Shown here: one piece after another, positions 18,655 through 27,791 of the stretch
Numbering within the stretch: position 1 is the first letter of the stretch
How the letters are laid out: each line of letters begins with the position of its first letter
Origin: Rhizobium sp. BT04
GTDB taxonomy: Bacteria; Pseudomonadota; Alphaproteobacteria; Rhizobiales; Rhizobiaceae
NCBI RefSeq assembly: GCF_030053135.1
Contig: NZ_CP125651.1
Coordinates: 558,001-622,000, forward strand
Direction of reading: 5' to 3'
DNA length: 64,000 nt
Notes under the pieces: model-generated
What the model was told of the DNA's origin: nothing
The model's database searches: none
What the model saw: only the letters and a program-made list of their open reading frames with translations
Made by a program: the position numbers and the translations under genes

Positions 18655-20777
18655 GGCGGCGTTTTGCACTGATCCTGAGCGTTTTGCCTGTCATGCTCTT
18701 TCCGCGGTCCGGCAATCCGGCTCCGGTCGGGACAGAGATAGATGCGCCCGAGCGCCTTCAGACGCTTGTCAGGGAGGCGACTTGCGCGGAAGCTTCCGCG
18801 ACTTCGTCAGCCAAGTTGAATGGGACTTCTCTAAGCGGCGTATTGAGCGGCAGCACTGCGGCGGGGACGATATTTTACGTTTCTCCCGATGGCAAAGACA
18901 GCTGGAGTGGCCGCCTTCCCATCGCAGACCAGCAGGGGGGCGATGGCCCTTTCGCCAGCATTGAAAGAGCTCGTGATGCTGCCCGCGAGAAGGGCGGCAC
19001 CAACACGATCGCGTTGGGTAAAGGCGATTACTACCTTACTCAGCCGATCGTCTTTGACGCCCGCGATGCGGGTTTGATCCTCACGGCAAGATGCAATGAA
19101 GCACCGATTTTGCATGGGGGCCCGCGCGTGCGCGACTGGGGACAGCAGGCCGATGGCCGCTGGACGGCGCCGCTGAAATTGCCACCGGATGAAGGGGTCG
19201 GTGACCTCTTCGTCAATGGGATACGCCAAACTCGAGCTCGATTCCCCAACGCTCCCGCTGATGGCGATCCACGCAAGGGTTGGTTGTTTGCCGCAAAGTG
19301 CAATCCTGCCATCGACATGAGGGAAGGAAACACGCGCTTTTGTTTCCACGCCGGCGATCTTCCGGCAATGGGCGATACAAGTGGACTGGGCGTGGATATC
19401 GTTGGAGGGTATCAACCCGGAAGCCAGTGGGGCAATGATACGCTCCCAGTTGTATCCATCGATGCCGCCCACCGGACTGTCAATACGAAAGGCACCGGCT
19501 ATTTCTTTACCGCAGAAGGCAGCCGCTATTTCCTGACCGGAGCCAAGGCCTTGCTCGATGCTCCCGGCGAGTGGTGGTACGACCTTGCCGCGGGCGAGCT
19601 TCATTACATCCCTGTCGATCAGTCGCTACCCGATTCCGTAGTCGTTGCCGGCACTCTGCCGACATTCTTCAAGTTGGATGGGGCCAATGGGATGGTCGTA
19701 TCAGGGCTCGAGTTTAGAGATGGAGCTCCTGACGGCAGCGGCAAGTTCTATACGGAGACCAGAGGATTTGGCGCGATACGGATCGAACATGCCGCTGGCG
19801 TCAAGATTGTCGGCAACAGTATCGACAATGTCGGCGTCGGGGTCCATGTGACGGAAAGCAAGGATGCCTTGATTGTCGGCAATGTGATTGCGGATGTGGC
19901 TGGCAATGGGATCTACGTCGGCACGAATTATGGCACGTTCGGTAAATCGAACGGCGCAAGGATCCTTTCAAACCATCTCCATGACATCGGAAAGGTTTAC
20001 ATTGAAACTGCCGGAATTTGGTTCCAGGCGGCTGACAATGTCAGGATCGCCGACAACCTGATCGAAAACACGGCACAGTTTGGGATTACCGGCGGTTCGC
20101 TGTGGGGTTCCAACGACGCCGTCTATAACGCTATTATCGAGCACAACGTGATCCATAACGCCAATCAGCAGACGGCAGATGGCGGCGCCATCAAGATGAT
20201 GGGTGAGCAGGGCAACCCTCTGAACAGCATTATCCGCTCCAATCTCGTCACCGGGACCGGTCATCTGATGAACAGGGCCGATGGGACGTTCTGGCCTCCC
20301 GGATATGAGAATACCAGCGAATGGCCGTCTCCCATCAGTTGGGCGATCTATACGGATGGGAAGGCGAGCGGGCTGCGGATTGAGGGAAATACACTCTCGG
20401 GCAACGTCACGGCGATCGGTATCAATGGCGGTTGGAGCAACCTGGTGGTGGGAAACGTCATCACAGGCGGATCGGGCGCGGCTTTTCGCGTTGATGACAG
20501 CACCGGCAGGGGTTGGCGTCCGCCATGGGCGAGCCCCAATCGCATCGAGGGCAATACCGTGTCGATCGACAGCAGCGGTGGGCTTGCAGCTTATGTCTAC
20601 GCTCCAGACCACGGGCCTGGATACGTACAGTTCGCGCATAACCGCTACATCGGCAATTTGAACGACAAGAGCTTCCGAATATCTCCGGGAATCATGCGTT
20701 CAGGAGAATTTGGCAGTCTGCTGGATCTTCAGAAGGCTGGGGGGGACACCGGAAGCGTAGTCGTGCCGGCCGAGTAA
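18651..20777 (+). CDS. secreted right-handed parallel beta-helix protein
   Basis: A 708-residue protein starting with a signal peptide (MRRRFALILSVLPVMLF). After a linker, IFYVSPDGKDSWSGRLP and GPFASIERARDAAR form the entry typical of large beta-helix proteins that act on or bind polysaccharide. Residues of about 350-650 show repeated short strands with Asn/Gly turns (IVGNSIDNVGVGVHV, IVGNVIADVAGNGIYVG), as in pectate-lyase-like and mannuronan-epimerase-like beta-helices. Catalytic residues cannot be assigned. Translationally coupled to the polymerase gene, it may be a periplasmic lyase, epimerase or trimming enzyme for the exopolysaccharide. No membrane anchor is visible. Confidence 0.8.
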   Translation: MRRRFALILSVLPVMLFPRSGNPAPVGTEIDAPERLQTLVREATCAEASATSSAKLNGTSLSGVLSGSTAAGTIFYVSPDGKDSWSGRLPIADQQGGDGPFASIERARDAAREKGGTNTIALGKGDYYLTQPIVFDARDAGLILTARCNEAPILHGGPRVRDWGQQADGRWTAPLKLPPDEGVGDLFVNGIRQTRARFPNAPADGDPRKGWLFAAKCNPAIDMREGNTRFCFHAGDLPAMGDTSGLGVDIVGGYQPGSQWGNDTLPVVSIDAAHRTVNTKGTGYFFTAEGSRYFLTGAKALLDAPGEWWYDLAAGELHYIPVDQSLPDSVVVAGTLPTFFKLDGANGMVVSGLEFRDGAPDGSGKFYTETRGFGAIRIEHAAGVKIVGNSIDNVGVGVHVTESKDALIVGNVIADVAGNGIYVGTNYGTFGKSNGARILSNHLHDIGKVYIETAGIWFQAADNVRIADNLIENTAQFGITGGSLWGSNDAVYNAIIEHNVIHNANQQTADGGAIKMMGEQGNPLNSIIRSNLVTGTGHLMNRADGTFWPPGYENTSEWPSPISWAIYTDGKASGLRIEGNTLSGNVTAIGINGGWSNLVVGNVITGGSGAAFRVDDSTGRGWRPPWASPNRIEGNTVSIDSSGGLAAYVYAPDHGPGYVQFAHNRYIGNLNDKSFRISPGIMRSGEFGSLLDLQKAGGDTGSVVVPAE

Positions 20778-21230
20778 CAAAAGGCGCCGCGACGAGCAGT
20801 GCTGCGGCGATAAAGTCCGCAGCTATGGCGACCTATAACCCCTCTAATCATGGCGGGCACGCGCTGCCGGCAACCACCGCAGACCAGAACGGTGACGAGA
20901 TGAGCGTGGCGACCCGATTTCGAAGCGAAAACCTCATCAAAGATGATGGCATCGCCCGCTTGGTTCTGTCGGGCATCTCTGAGGCTCGCCAGCCGGAGCC
21001 TTCATCTCCCCTGTTGGGTTGACCATGCCTCCCCGGCTTCAGTCGCGCGAGTCAGACCGCTCTTTCGGGACAATGGTTATCAAATAGAGCAACAGGGTAA
21101 GCGGTGGGGTACATAGACTTACTTCGATTATTGTACGTCATCCCGGCGTAAGACGTAAACATGAAGTCTCTTCTACGTCCAATAGCTGGAGCAGCAAGTA
21201 TGGAGGCAATCGGCCTGCCGGGATATTCTG
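20778..21230. other. intergenic region before the WecG/TagA gene
   Basis: About 450 bp. A 65-codon frame (20825-21022) has no ribosome binding site or motif and I do not accept it. The AT-richer end (21100-21170) holds the inverted repeat listed separately and is the likely promoter of the four-gene operon that follows. Confidence 0.45.
21134..21157. promoter_or_regulatory. candidate operator: tacgtc-N12-gacgta inverted repeat
   Basis: The 6-bp arms tacgtc (21134-21139) and gacgta (21152-21157) flank 12 bases, about 75 bp upstream of the WecG/TagA gene. The left arm lies within ttgtacgtc, a 9-mer found again at 27771-27779 upstream of the LuxR regulator gene, where a second acgtc/gacgt pair occurs. 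A shared site for that regulator is a guess. Confidence 0.3.
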
Positions 21231-22115
21231 ATGACAGTTTCGGTCGCGAAAGCGCAGGTCATGAGAAAACAACCAGCAGGCAGCAGCCAAGCTTCAGTTC
21301 TTCATCCAAAGGGCGCCTTGGAATGGACGAATGTCCTTGGTGTCCGCGTTTCGGCGGTCAATCTCAAAAGCGCGACTGGATTTATTCAAAAAGCGATCGA
21401 AGACGGCAGGAAGGAATATGTGTGCGTTCGCGACGCACACGGCGTCGTCCGGTGTCAAGATGATCCCGAGCTCCGATCGATCCATAACCGGGCGTTCCTC
21501 GTAACCCCCGACGGCATGCCGCTGGTATGGGCGTTGAAGCGGGCCGGCCATTCGGAGAGCGACAGGGTCTACGGGCCTGACCTGATGTTATCTGTTTTCG
21601 AGGCCGGCAGATCCAAAGGCTTGCGCCACTTCCTTTACGGCGCAACCGCCGAGACGCTGGAGCAGTTGCAGGCGCGCCTTCTCGCAAGATTCCCGGAAGC
21701 TGAGATAGTCGGCTCCTATGCACCGCCTTTTCGCAATCTGTCGACGCAGGAGGAAATGGATATTGCTGACCGGCTCAATCGGTCGGGCGCCGATATCATC
21801 TGGGTCGGGCTGAGCAGTCCCAAGCAGGAGCTCTGGATGGCGCGCATGCGCGATCGTCTGGAAGCATCGATGCTCATCGGCGTCGGAGCCGCATTCGATT
21901 TCCACGCCGGACTCAAGCGACAGGCTCCGAGGATCATTCAAAGAAGCGGTTTCGAATGGGCGTTTCGTCTTTTGTGCGAGCCGCGACGGCTGTGGCGGCG
22001 CTATGCGCTCGTGGTGCCGACCTTCATCTCATTGACAGCATTCCAGAGACTGGGGCTTCGGAAGTTTCCGATCGACGACGCCGTTTCCGGATCGGGTGCG
22101 TCGGGACAAATGTAG
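21231..22115 (+). CDS. WecB/TagA/CpsF family glycosyltransferase (GT26)
   Basis: A 294-residue peripheral membrane glycosyltransferase of the WecG/TagA family, which adds the second sugar to an undecaprenyl-linked sugar. It shows LVTPDGMPLVWALKRAG, RVYGPDLMLSVFEAG, ADIIWVGLSSPKQELWM and IGVGAAFDFHAGLKRQAPR, all hallmark segments; the aspartate in TPDGMP is the proposed catalytic residue. The C-terminus (GFEWAFRLLCEPRRLWRRY) is the amphipathic membrane-binding part. The annotated ATG has a weak ribosome site; an ATG ten codons on is an alternative. It is followed after 18 bp by the initiating sugar transferase, which fits consecutive first and second steps of repeat-unit assembly. Confidence 0.9.
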   Translation: MTVSVAKAQVMRKQPAGSSQASVLHPKGALEWTNVLGVRVSAVNLKSATGFIQKAIEDGRKEYVCVRDAHGVVRCQDDPELRSIHNRAFLVTPDGMPLVWALKRAGHSESDRVYGPDLMLSVFEAGRSKGLRHFLYGATAETLEQLQARLLARFPEAEIVGSYAPPFRNLSTQEEMDIADRLNRSGADIIWVGLSSPKQELWMARMRDRLEASMLIGVGAAFDFHAGLKRQAPRIIQRSGFEWAFRLLCEPRRLWRRYALVVPTFISLTAFQRLGLRKFPIDDAVSGSGASGQM

Positions 22116-22133
22116 TAGAGGAGTAAAAGCAGC

Positions 22134-23654
22134 ATGTCGTTCCTTGCGCCGTCAGCGATGAAACCGGGTCGGTCGAAGGCATCCACATCAAATAACGTGA
22201 CGTCGCGGGCGATTCCGGCAGGCTCCCTGCCACCCATAACAACGAAGATCGCCGATCCCTTTATACGGGCAGGGCTGAATATGCCCCTCGCACTGCGGCG
22301 CCGGCTTCCTCGGCTTGCAACGTCGTCCGTCTTGGTCGCCGGCGACATTGCCAGCTATTTGATTGCCTATTTTGCTCTCCTGTCCCTTTTTTCCAGTGGT
22401 TCGGCCAATGGTTCGGAGGGCACGACAGTGGAGCGTGCGTTCACGATCGCAGCACTGGCTGAGATTGTTCTTTACGCATCGGCCGGCCTCTATCCCGGAT
22501 ATCGGCTGCACGACCACGAACATCTCAGGCGGCGCATTATAGCCGCCGTCAAGGTGACTGTCCTGACAGCGTTCGGAGCTATGATCCTACCGGAGGGGGC
22601 ACGACTGCTGCTTGCCGTTATCGGGTTCCTCAGTCTCGGGCTGATTGTTCAGCCGTTTGTGCATTGGCTTGCACGAGCCCTGTGCTGGAGACTTGGAATC
22701 TGGGGGGAGCGCGCGGTTATCATAGGGGCGCGCAATCTTACTCCCGCTCTCATGGCACATTTCAAGGACCATTGGCAGTATGGCATCAGGCCGGAGTCCT
22801 TTTGCCCCGATACCTTAGAGGCATTGCCCGATGGCGGGCCATCCATTGCCATGATTGCCGGCGACACGATTGCGAACGACACGGGCTCGCTTGTGCCCGA
22901 CTTGGCGGCGATGCGTCGAAAGTTCGCCGAAGTCATTTTGCTGTCCGACACGCCGAGTCTCAAGGTAAGCGGATTGCGACCTGCGGATGTCGGCGGAGAG
23001 ATCGGTATTCGCCTCGTCACCGATAGGAGTTCGCTCAACTCGGATCTGGTTCGCCGGATCCTCAATCTCGCCATCGCCATCCCTGCAACGATCGTGGTCG
23101 CGCCATTCATCGCGATTGCAGCGGCCGCGATCTATGCCATCGATCCAGGCCCCGTCTTCTTTCGGCATGCCAGGGAGGGACGGTCCGGCAAGCCGGTGCA
23201 TGTCCTGAAATTGAGGACGATGTACCAGGATGCAGAACAGCGCCTTGAAGCACTGGTCCGAGACAACCCGACCGTGCGCACCGAGTGGTTGAGCCACTTC
23301 AAGCTCAAGGACGATCCGCGCATCCTTCCGGTTGTAGGACATATGCTGCGCTCTTCGAGCATCGACGAGCTTCCGCAATTGGCCAACATCATTGCGGGCG
23401 AGATGGCCTTCGTGGGACCACGCCCGTTTCCAGAGTATCACCTTTCGGCGATGGACGGCGAATTTCGAGACAAGCGCCGGTCCGTCACGCCGGGGCTGAC
23501 GGGTCTCTGGCAAATATCCGAACGAAGCAATGCGGATATCAAGCTGCAGCAGCAACTCGACGAGTTCTACATCGACAACCGGTCCTTGTGGTTCGACCTG
23601 CACATCATTCTCAGCACAATTCCTGCGGTCTTAAAGGGCAAGGGAGCTTGCTGA
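22134..23654 (+). CDS. undecaprenyl-phosphate sugar phosphotransferase (WbaP/ExoY-like initiating enzyme)
   Basis: A 506-residue polyprenol-phosphate hexose-1-phosphate transferase that starts repeat-unit synthesis. The N-terminal half has about four hydrophobic helices (residues 60-185), then a linker domain and a further helix, AIPATIVVAPFIAIAAAAIYA (about 315-335; given here minus its neighbours). The catalytic C-terminal domain shows VFFRHAREGRSGKPVHVLKL, RSSSIDELPQLANIIAGEMA, FVGPRPFPEYH and TPGLTGLWQISERS, all diagnostic of the bacterial sugar transferase family, with the catalytic DE pair in SIDELPQ. The start has gaggag 16-18 bases upstream. It is coupled to the WecG/TagA gene upstream and the UDP-sugar decarboxylase downstream. 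Confidence 0.93.
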   Translation: MSFLAPSAMKPGRSKASTSNNVTSRAIPAGSLPPITTKIADPFIRAGLNMPLALRRRLPRLATSSVLVAGDIASYLIAYFALLSLFSSGSANGSEGTTVERAFTIAALAEIVLYASAGLYPGYRLHDHEHLRRRIIAAVKVTVLTAFGAMILPEGARLLLAVIGFLSLGLIVQPFVHWLARALCWRLGIWGERAVIIGARNLTPALMAHFKDHWQYGIRPESFCPDTLEALPDGGPSIAMIAGDTIANDTGSLVPDLAAMRRKFAEVILLSDTPSLKVSGLRPADVGGEIGIRLVTDRSSLNSDLVRRILNLAIAIPATIVVAPFIAIAAAAIYAIDPGPVFFRHAREGRSGKPVHVLKLRTMYQDAEQRLEALVRDNPTVRTEWLSHFKLKDDPRILPVVGHMLRSSSIDELPQLANIIAGEMAFVGPRPFPEYHLSAMDGEFRDKRRSVTPGLTGLWQISERSNADIKLQQQLDEFYIDNRSLWFDLHIILSTIPAVLKGKGAC

Positions 23655-23699
23655 TCTGTTCCTCGTCCTGTGGGCAATCATCAACAACGGAGCACACCA

Positions 23700-24743
23700 A
23701 TGCACGGATACAAGCGGATTATGGTTACCGGCGGCACCGGATTTCTGGGATCATTCCTGTGCGAAAGGCTTTTGCGAGAGGGCAATGACGTCCTCTGCGT
23801 GGACAATTATTACACCGGTTCGCGCGACAATGTGCTGCATCTTCTTGACGATCCTCGCTTTGAGATACTCCGCCACGACATCACCTTCCCGCTTTATGTG
23901 GAGGTCGACGAGATCTACAACCTCGCCTGCCCGGCATCTCCGGTCCATTATCAGCACGACCCGGTGCAGACCGTGAAGACCAATGTGCACGGGGCCATCA
24001 ATATGCTCGGCCTAGCAAAACGCACAAAGGCGAAGATCTTCCAGGCATCCACGAGCGAAGTTTATGGCGATCCGGCAGTCCACCCTCAACCCGAGGAGTA
24101 TCGAGGCAGCGTCAATCCCATAGGCCCGCGGGCATGTTACGACGAAGGCAAGCGCTGCGCCGAGACGCTGTTTTTCGATTATCATCGTCAATATGGCGTG
24201 GAAATTCGGGTGGCGCGGATCTTCAATACCTACGGACCGCGCATGCAGACCAATGACGGCCGTGTCGTCTCCAATTTCATCGTTCAAGCGCTTCAAAACG
24301 AGCCGATCACCATTTTCGGCGACGGCAGGCAAACCCGGTCATTTTGCTACGTGGATGACCTGATCGACGGCTTTATCCGCTTGATGGCGGCGCCGGCTGG
24401 CGTGACAGGCCCCATCAATCTCGGCAACCCCGGAGAATTCCAGGTCCGTGAATTGGCGGAAATGGTCGTCGAAATGACGGGATCGAAGTCCGACATCATC
24501 TTCAAGGCACTACCAGTTGACGACCCGACACAGCGCAAGCCCGACATCAGCCGCGCAACGCAACAACTGGGCTGGCAGCCGAAGGTGAACCTTCGGGAGG
24601 GCCTTGAGAGAACGATCGCCTATTTCGAGTGGAAGCTTTCCGGCGGAGTAAAGAACAAGCTCGACGTCCGCAACCCGCCAGAAACTTATCCACATCTGGC
24701 GGCTCCGAACCTCGGACTGACTGCTCCGGAAGCCGCTCGATAG
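23700..24743 (+). CDS. UDP-glucuronate decarboxylase (UDP-xylose synthase)-like SDR
   Basis: A 347-residue extended [21 protein letters not shown] is the cofactor loop. Segments nearly diagnostic of UDP-xylose synthases are [58 protein letters not shown] (catalytic Y-x-x-x-K) and [20 protein letters not shown]. It would decarboxylate UDP-glucuronate to UDP-xylose in the cytosol, giving xylose for the polysaccharide. The ATG at 23700 has ggag 9 bases upstream. The gene for making UDP-glucuronate is not in the window and must be supplied from elsewhere. Confidence 0.92.
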   Translation: MHGYKRIMVTGGTGFLGSFLCERLLREGNDVLCVDNYYTGSRDNVLHLLDDPRFEILRHDITFPLYVEVDEIYNLACPASPVHYQHDPVQTVKTNVHGAINMLGLAKRTKAKIFQASTSEVYGDPAVHPQPEEYRGSVNPIGPRACYDEGKRCAETLFFDYHRQYGVEIRVARIFNTYGPRMQTNDGRVVSNFIVQALQNEPITIFGDGRQTRSFCYVDDLIDGFIRLMAAPAGVTGPINLGNPGEFQVRELAEMVVEMTGSKSDIIFKALPVDDPTQRKPDISRATQQLGWQPKVNLREGLERTIAYFEWKLSGGVKNKLDVRNPPETYPHLAAPNLGLTAPEAAR

Positions 24744-24747
24744 CGAC

Positions 24748-26574
24748 ATGAATAGCAACGTTCATCATCGAAAACCGCGGCTCGTTTTTTTTCAATGGGA
24801 CCATCAACCCAATGCGAACGCGGCCGGTTACCTGCTGCTGCACATGCAGCAGCAGGCCAAATGCCTCGCAACGCATTTCGATGTCGTCATCATTAGCCGC
24901 GACTGCGATTATGCTGAGATATGCGACCGGTACGAGCCGGATCTGACGCTGTTTGAAAGCGGTTATCGGTCGCATGGCTCACGTCGGATAAAAATCACCA
25001 ACACCAATACCCATGTCGCCGTCCCGAAGCTTGGCCTTCATAACGCCGATCCATGGTGCGATCGACGCGCCGGCTTCCTCTCCGATATGGAGCAGTGGGG
25101 CATCGAGACATATTTCGCGATCGCCACGATGACTCCGGAATATATGCCGGCTGTGAAGGAGAATCTGTTCGTCTGGCCCAATTTCATCGATCCGGAAGTC
25201 TACCACGACTATGGCCAGCAAAAGGTCATCCCGGTCACGCTCACCGGCCAAGTCTATGGTCTTTATCCCTGGCGACAGACGGTCTTTCCGATGATCCGCG
25301 ACCGTTACCCCTGCCTGGTCTCGCCGCAGCACGCCTATGAAAGCAAGCTGGCCTCTCAGCTCCTATCTGGAGAGGCCTATGCGCGCGCGCTCAACGCAAG
25401 CCTCGTCGTTCCCACCTGTGGCACGATGGGCGGGGAGGTCGTACGCAAGCACTTCGAGATTCCCGGGGCGAAAGCCTGTCTCGTGACGGAACGTACGGCC
25501 GCAGTGGAGGCCGCTGGCTTTGTTGATATGGAGAACTGCGTCTTTGTTGACGGCCACAACGTGGTCGAGCGACTGGACTACCTCTTTGCCCATCCCGACG
25601 AAATACAGCGGATCACGACAGCCGGTCACAGTTTGATCCATTCGCGTCATACGGTGAACCATAGACCGCAAATATATCAGTGGTTCTTGCTGAACAAAGG
25701 CTTGCAATTCGGCGAAAAGATCATCCAATCAGGGCCTTTCGGCGAACTTGCAAAGGTCAAGCGTGTCGCAAAGCACGAGAGCGTCCATATCGTGGGGAAA
25801 GCGAGCGATCGCGCTCTACTGAATCAGGGCGACTTGCTTCTCGAGCAGGACAGGGTGGGGGAGGCGAAGCACTGTTACGCACGCTGCCTGGACTATGTGT
25901 CCTACCTTCCCGAAGCTAAATTCCGCCTTGCCATCTGTGCGTTGCGGGAGGGCGATGCCGATCGCGCCTATGACCTTCTGGTGGACCTGGTCAAGGTGAC
26001 CGTGATCGAATACGGGGCGGTTGATCCGGATCCGGTCGAGTGGGCGTACTTCTTGCTCGCTTTGATCTGCAAAGGCCAGCTTGAGCGGGCGCGGAGGCTG
26101 CAGGATTTCTATCCATCCTTATCTCATGAGGAATTCAGGCGGGCGCGCCTCGTCATCGCGCAACTCGGCTGCTCGGGTGGGGTTGTCGCGGGACTGTATG
26201 GCAGGGAACGAAAAAGCATTCACCAGGTTCCCGACCGAAGCGATTCCGAATGGCTTACATGGTTCGACAATATCCTGGAGCGATGTCAGCAGCCAGATCT
26301 TGCAAATGTTCTTCGTCAGGCTCCCGCTGGCGGAAGCGGGACGAGCGCAAAAGTAACCGCGCCATACTTCAAGGGTGATGCTGGTTGGCGCCTGCGACTA
26401 TATTCAGGCGTCGATGGCCTGATGGTGAAGCTGCGCCTGACTAACTTGCGGCCGAATGTACCGCCTCTGCCGGAGTTCCGATATCTCCGGCATCTCGTGC
26501 GAGCGTTGGTCCCCAAGTCGCAAAGAGGCGCGATGCGCTGGATCCGAACAGCGCTTTCCTGGCCCCCCGTGTGA
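24748..26574 (+). CDS. glycosyltransferase-like protein with TPR-like domain
   Basis: A 608-residue protein starting 4 bp after the UDP-xylose synthase stop. Residues of about 10-320 look like a GT-B glycosyltransferase of the Glyco_trans_1_2 type: RLVFFQWDHQPNANAAGYLL at the start, a histidine-containing core, then GAKACLVTERTAAVEAAGF and a glycosyltransferase ending in ITTAGHSLIHSRHTVNHR. Residues of about 360-470 form helical pairs (LNQGDLLLEQDRVGEAKHCY, AKFRLAICALREGDADRAYD) that resemble tetratricopeptide repeats. The last 140 residues are unassigned. The fusion suggests a transferase docked to other assembly proteins. No membrane helix is evident. The donor could be UDP-xylose given its neighbour, but this is inference. 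Confidence 0.72.
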   Translation: MNSNVHHRKPRLVFFQWDHQPNANAAGYLLLHMQQQAKCLATHFDVVIISRDCDYAEICDRYEPDLTLFESGYRSHGSRRIKITNTNTHVAVPKLGLHNADPWCDRRAGFLSDMEQWGIETYFAIATMTPEYMPAVKENLFVWPNFIDPEVYHDYGQQKVIPVTLTGQVYGLYPWRQTVFPMIRDRYPCLVSPQHAYESKLASQLLSGEAYARALNASLVVPTCGTMGGEVVRKHFEIPGAKACLVTERTAAVEAAGFVDMENCVFVDGHNVVERLDYLFAHPDEIQRITTAGHSLIHSRHTVNHRPQIYQWFLLNKGLQFGEKIIQSGPFGELAKVKRVAKHESVHIVGKASDRALLNQGDLLLEQDRVGEAKHCYARCLDYVSYLPEAKFRLAICALREGDADRAYDLLVDLVKVTVIEYGAVDPDPVEWAYFLLALICKGQLERARRLQDFYPSLSHEEFRRARLVIAQLGCSGGVVAGLYGRERKSIHQVPDRSDSEWLTWFDNILERCQQPDLANVLRQAPAGGSGTSAKVTAPYFKGDAGWRLRLYSGVDGLMVKLRLTNLRPNVPPLPEFRYLRHLVRALVPKSQRGAMRWIRTALSWPPV

Positions 26575-26783
26575 GCATCAGCAAGGAACTGCGGGCAACC
26601 GTGCACAGCCTCGCTTAGAGGCGTGTATGGCAAGCTCCTGGGTGAGGCTGAAGACACGTCGCGAGGTCTCTATGTCCGTCGCATCGCTGACTCGGTGGCG
26701 CATTTGCCGTGCAGCCACCGAGGATTTAGCGCAGAATGCGTTTTCGAGATCTGAAGTAATGAGCGCCGACGGTTACAGCACCG

Positions 26784-27605
26784 TCAGTTTGCCACCAAAC
26801 CGCCCGGAAGATTGTTCTGAAAAAGGTCGTTGAGCTTGAACACGACCTCCGTCCTGTTGGTTGCCTTGACCTTTTTCATGATGTTGCGAACATGCACCTT
26901 GACGGTGCTTTCTCGCAGATTGAGCTCATAGGCGATGATCTTGTTCGCCTTTCCGCGCCGCAGTGCCGCGACGACTTCGGCCTGGCGATCTGTAAAAATC
27001 CCGGCCAGCGGGTGCGTTGTCGAGTTGCTCGACTGCAGCAAGTGACGCATGGCGAACAGGGCGCTTGCGGGCACGAAAAGTCCTCCTGCTACCGATAGCG
27101 CGATCAGTTCCATGCAGACGCTGATGCTGACGCTGGCCGGTATGTAACCCTTGGCGCCGTAGTCGATCGCCCTCACGATTTGGGCGAAATCGTCACTATC
27201 GGACAAGATGATGACCGGTGTCGACACGAATTCCGACGAAAGGCTCTTGATCAGTTCCGAAACGGCAGGCTCGTCGACCATCTTCCCACCGACGTTCAAG
27301 ACGATTGCGGAAAGCGGAGGATATTCTTCGCGCTTTTGCTTCCACTCCTCAATCGATCCAAACGCCAGAATCAGGAAATCCGCGGTGTGGGCGGCCATGC
27401 ATTGCGCGAGACAGTGCCGATCAAGTTCCCTCTTGTCGAGAATGACAATCGTGTGCTTTGAACTTGACGGTCGGGCAAGCGCCGTCGAACCGTTTTCGAT
27501 CTCTAGGGGAAGAGATCCGTTTTCCTGCCTGTGGTTTATGTTTATTGTATCCAAAGCCCCATCCTCCCAAGCCGATTTTTCTTGCACTACCTCAAAGTCG
27601 AACAT
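26784..27605 (-). CDS. LuxR-family regulator with degenerate receiver domain
   Basis: A 273-residue DNA-binding regulator. Residues of about 51-175 have receiver-like fold features: IVILDKRELD at strand 1 and DYGAKGYIPAS with the conserved lysine. The phosphoacceptor position is Asn104 (IVLNVGG) rather than Asp, so classical phosphorylation is unlikely. The C-terminal helix-turn-helix (about 203-250) reads FTDRQAEVVAALRRGKANKI and LRESTVKVHVRNIMKKVKA, a good LuxR/NarL domain. The ATG at 27603-27605 has gaggag upstream. It sits in the middle of the polysaccharide locus between two plus-strand operons and is likely its local regulator; direct targets are unknown. Confidence 0.88.
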   Translation of the reverse strand: MFDFEVVQEKSAWEDGALDTININHRQENGSLPLEIENGSTALARPSSSKHTIVILDKRELDRHCLAQCMAAHTADFLILAFGSIEEWKQKREEYPPLSAIVLNVGGKMVDEPAVSELIKSLSSEFVSTPVIILSDSDDFAQIVRAIDYGAKGYIPASVSISVCMELIALSVAGGLFVPASALFAMRHLLQSSNSTTHPLAGIFTDRQAEVVAALRRGKANKIIAYELNLRESTVKVHVRNIMKKVKATNRTEVVFKLNDLFQNNLPGGLVAN

Positions 27606-27729
27606 CGAACTCCTCTGCAAATAGGGGAGCTTAACTAGCAAAAGTGATAATTTAATACCACAGTTCCGGGGCAGTAACACTAATTAATAGTGGTTACCCC
27701 AGCACATACGCTCCATGAAACGCTGTAAA

Positions 27730-27754
27730 TTGATAAGTTTTTAAAACTGATCAA
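27730..27754. promoter_or_regulatory. near-perfect 25-bp palindrome, candidate operator
   Basis: The 12-base arms ttgataagtttt and aaaactgatcaa are inverted copies with a single mismatch around one central base. The site lies about 125 bp upstream of the regulator start. The symmetry is that of a dimeric helix-turn-helix protein site, so autoregulation is possible. An intrinsic terminator is less likely because the stem is AT-rich and no transcript should end here. Confidence 0.4.
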
Positions 27755-27770
27755 TCTATGTCTAAGTCAT

Positions 27771-27791
27771 TTGTACGTCGACATATGACGT
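27771..27791. promoter_or_regulatory. candidate operator: acgtc-N7-gacgt
   Basis: Inverted arms acgtc (27775-27779) and gacgt (27787-27791) sit within ttgtacgtc and its partner. The same 9-mer ttgtacgtc occurs at 21131-21139 before the WecG/TagA operon, also with a gacgt partner, but with a different spacer. Confidence 0.3.

Noticed and set aside
20825..21022. 65-codon frame after the beta-helix gene
   Set aside because: No ribosome site, no motif and no coupling to neighbours.
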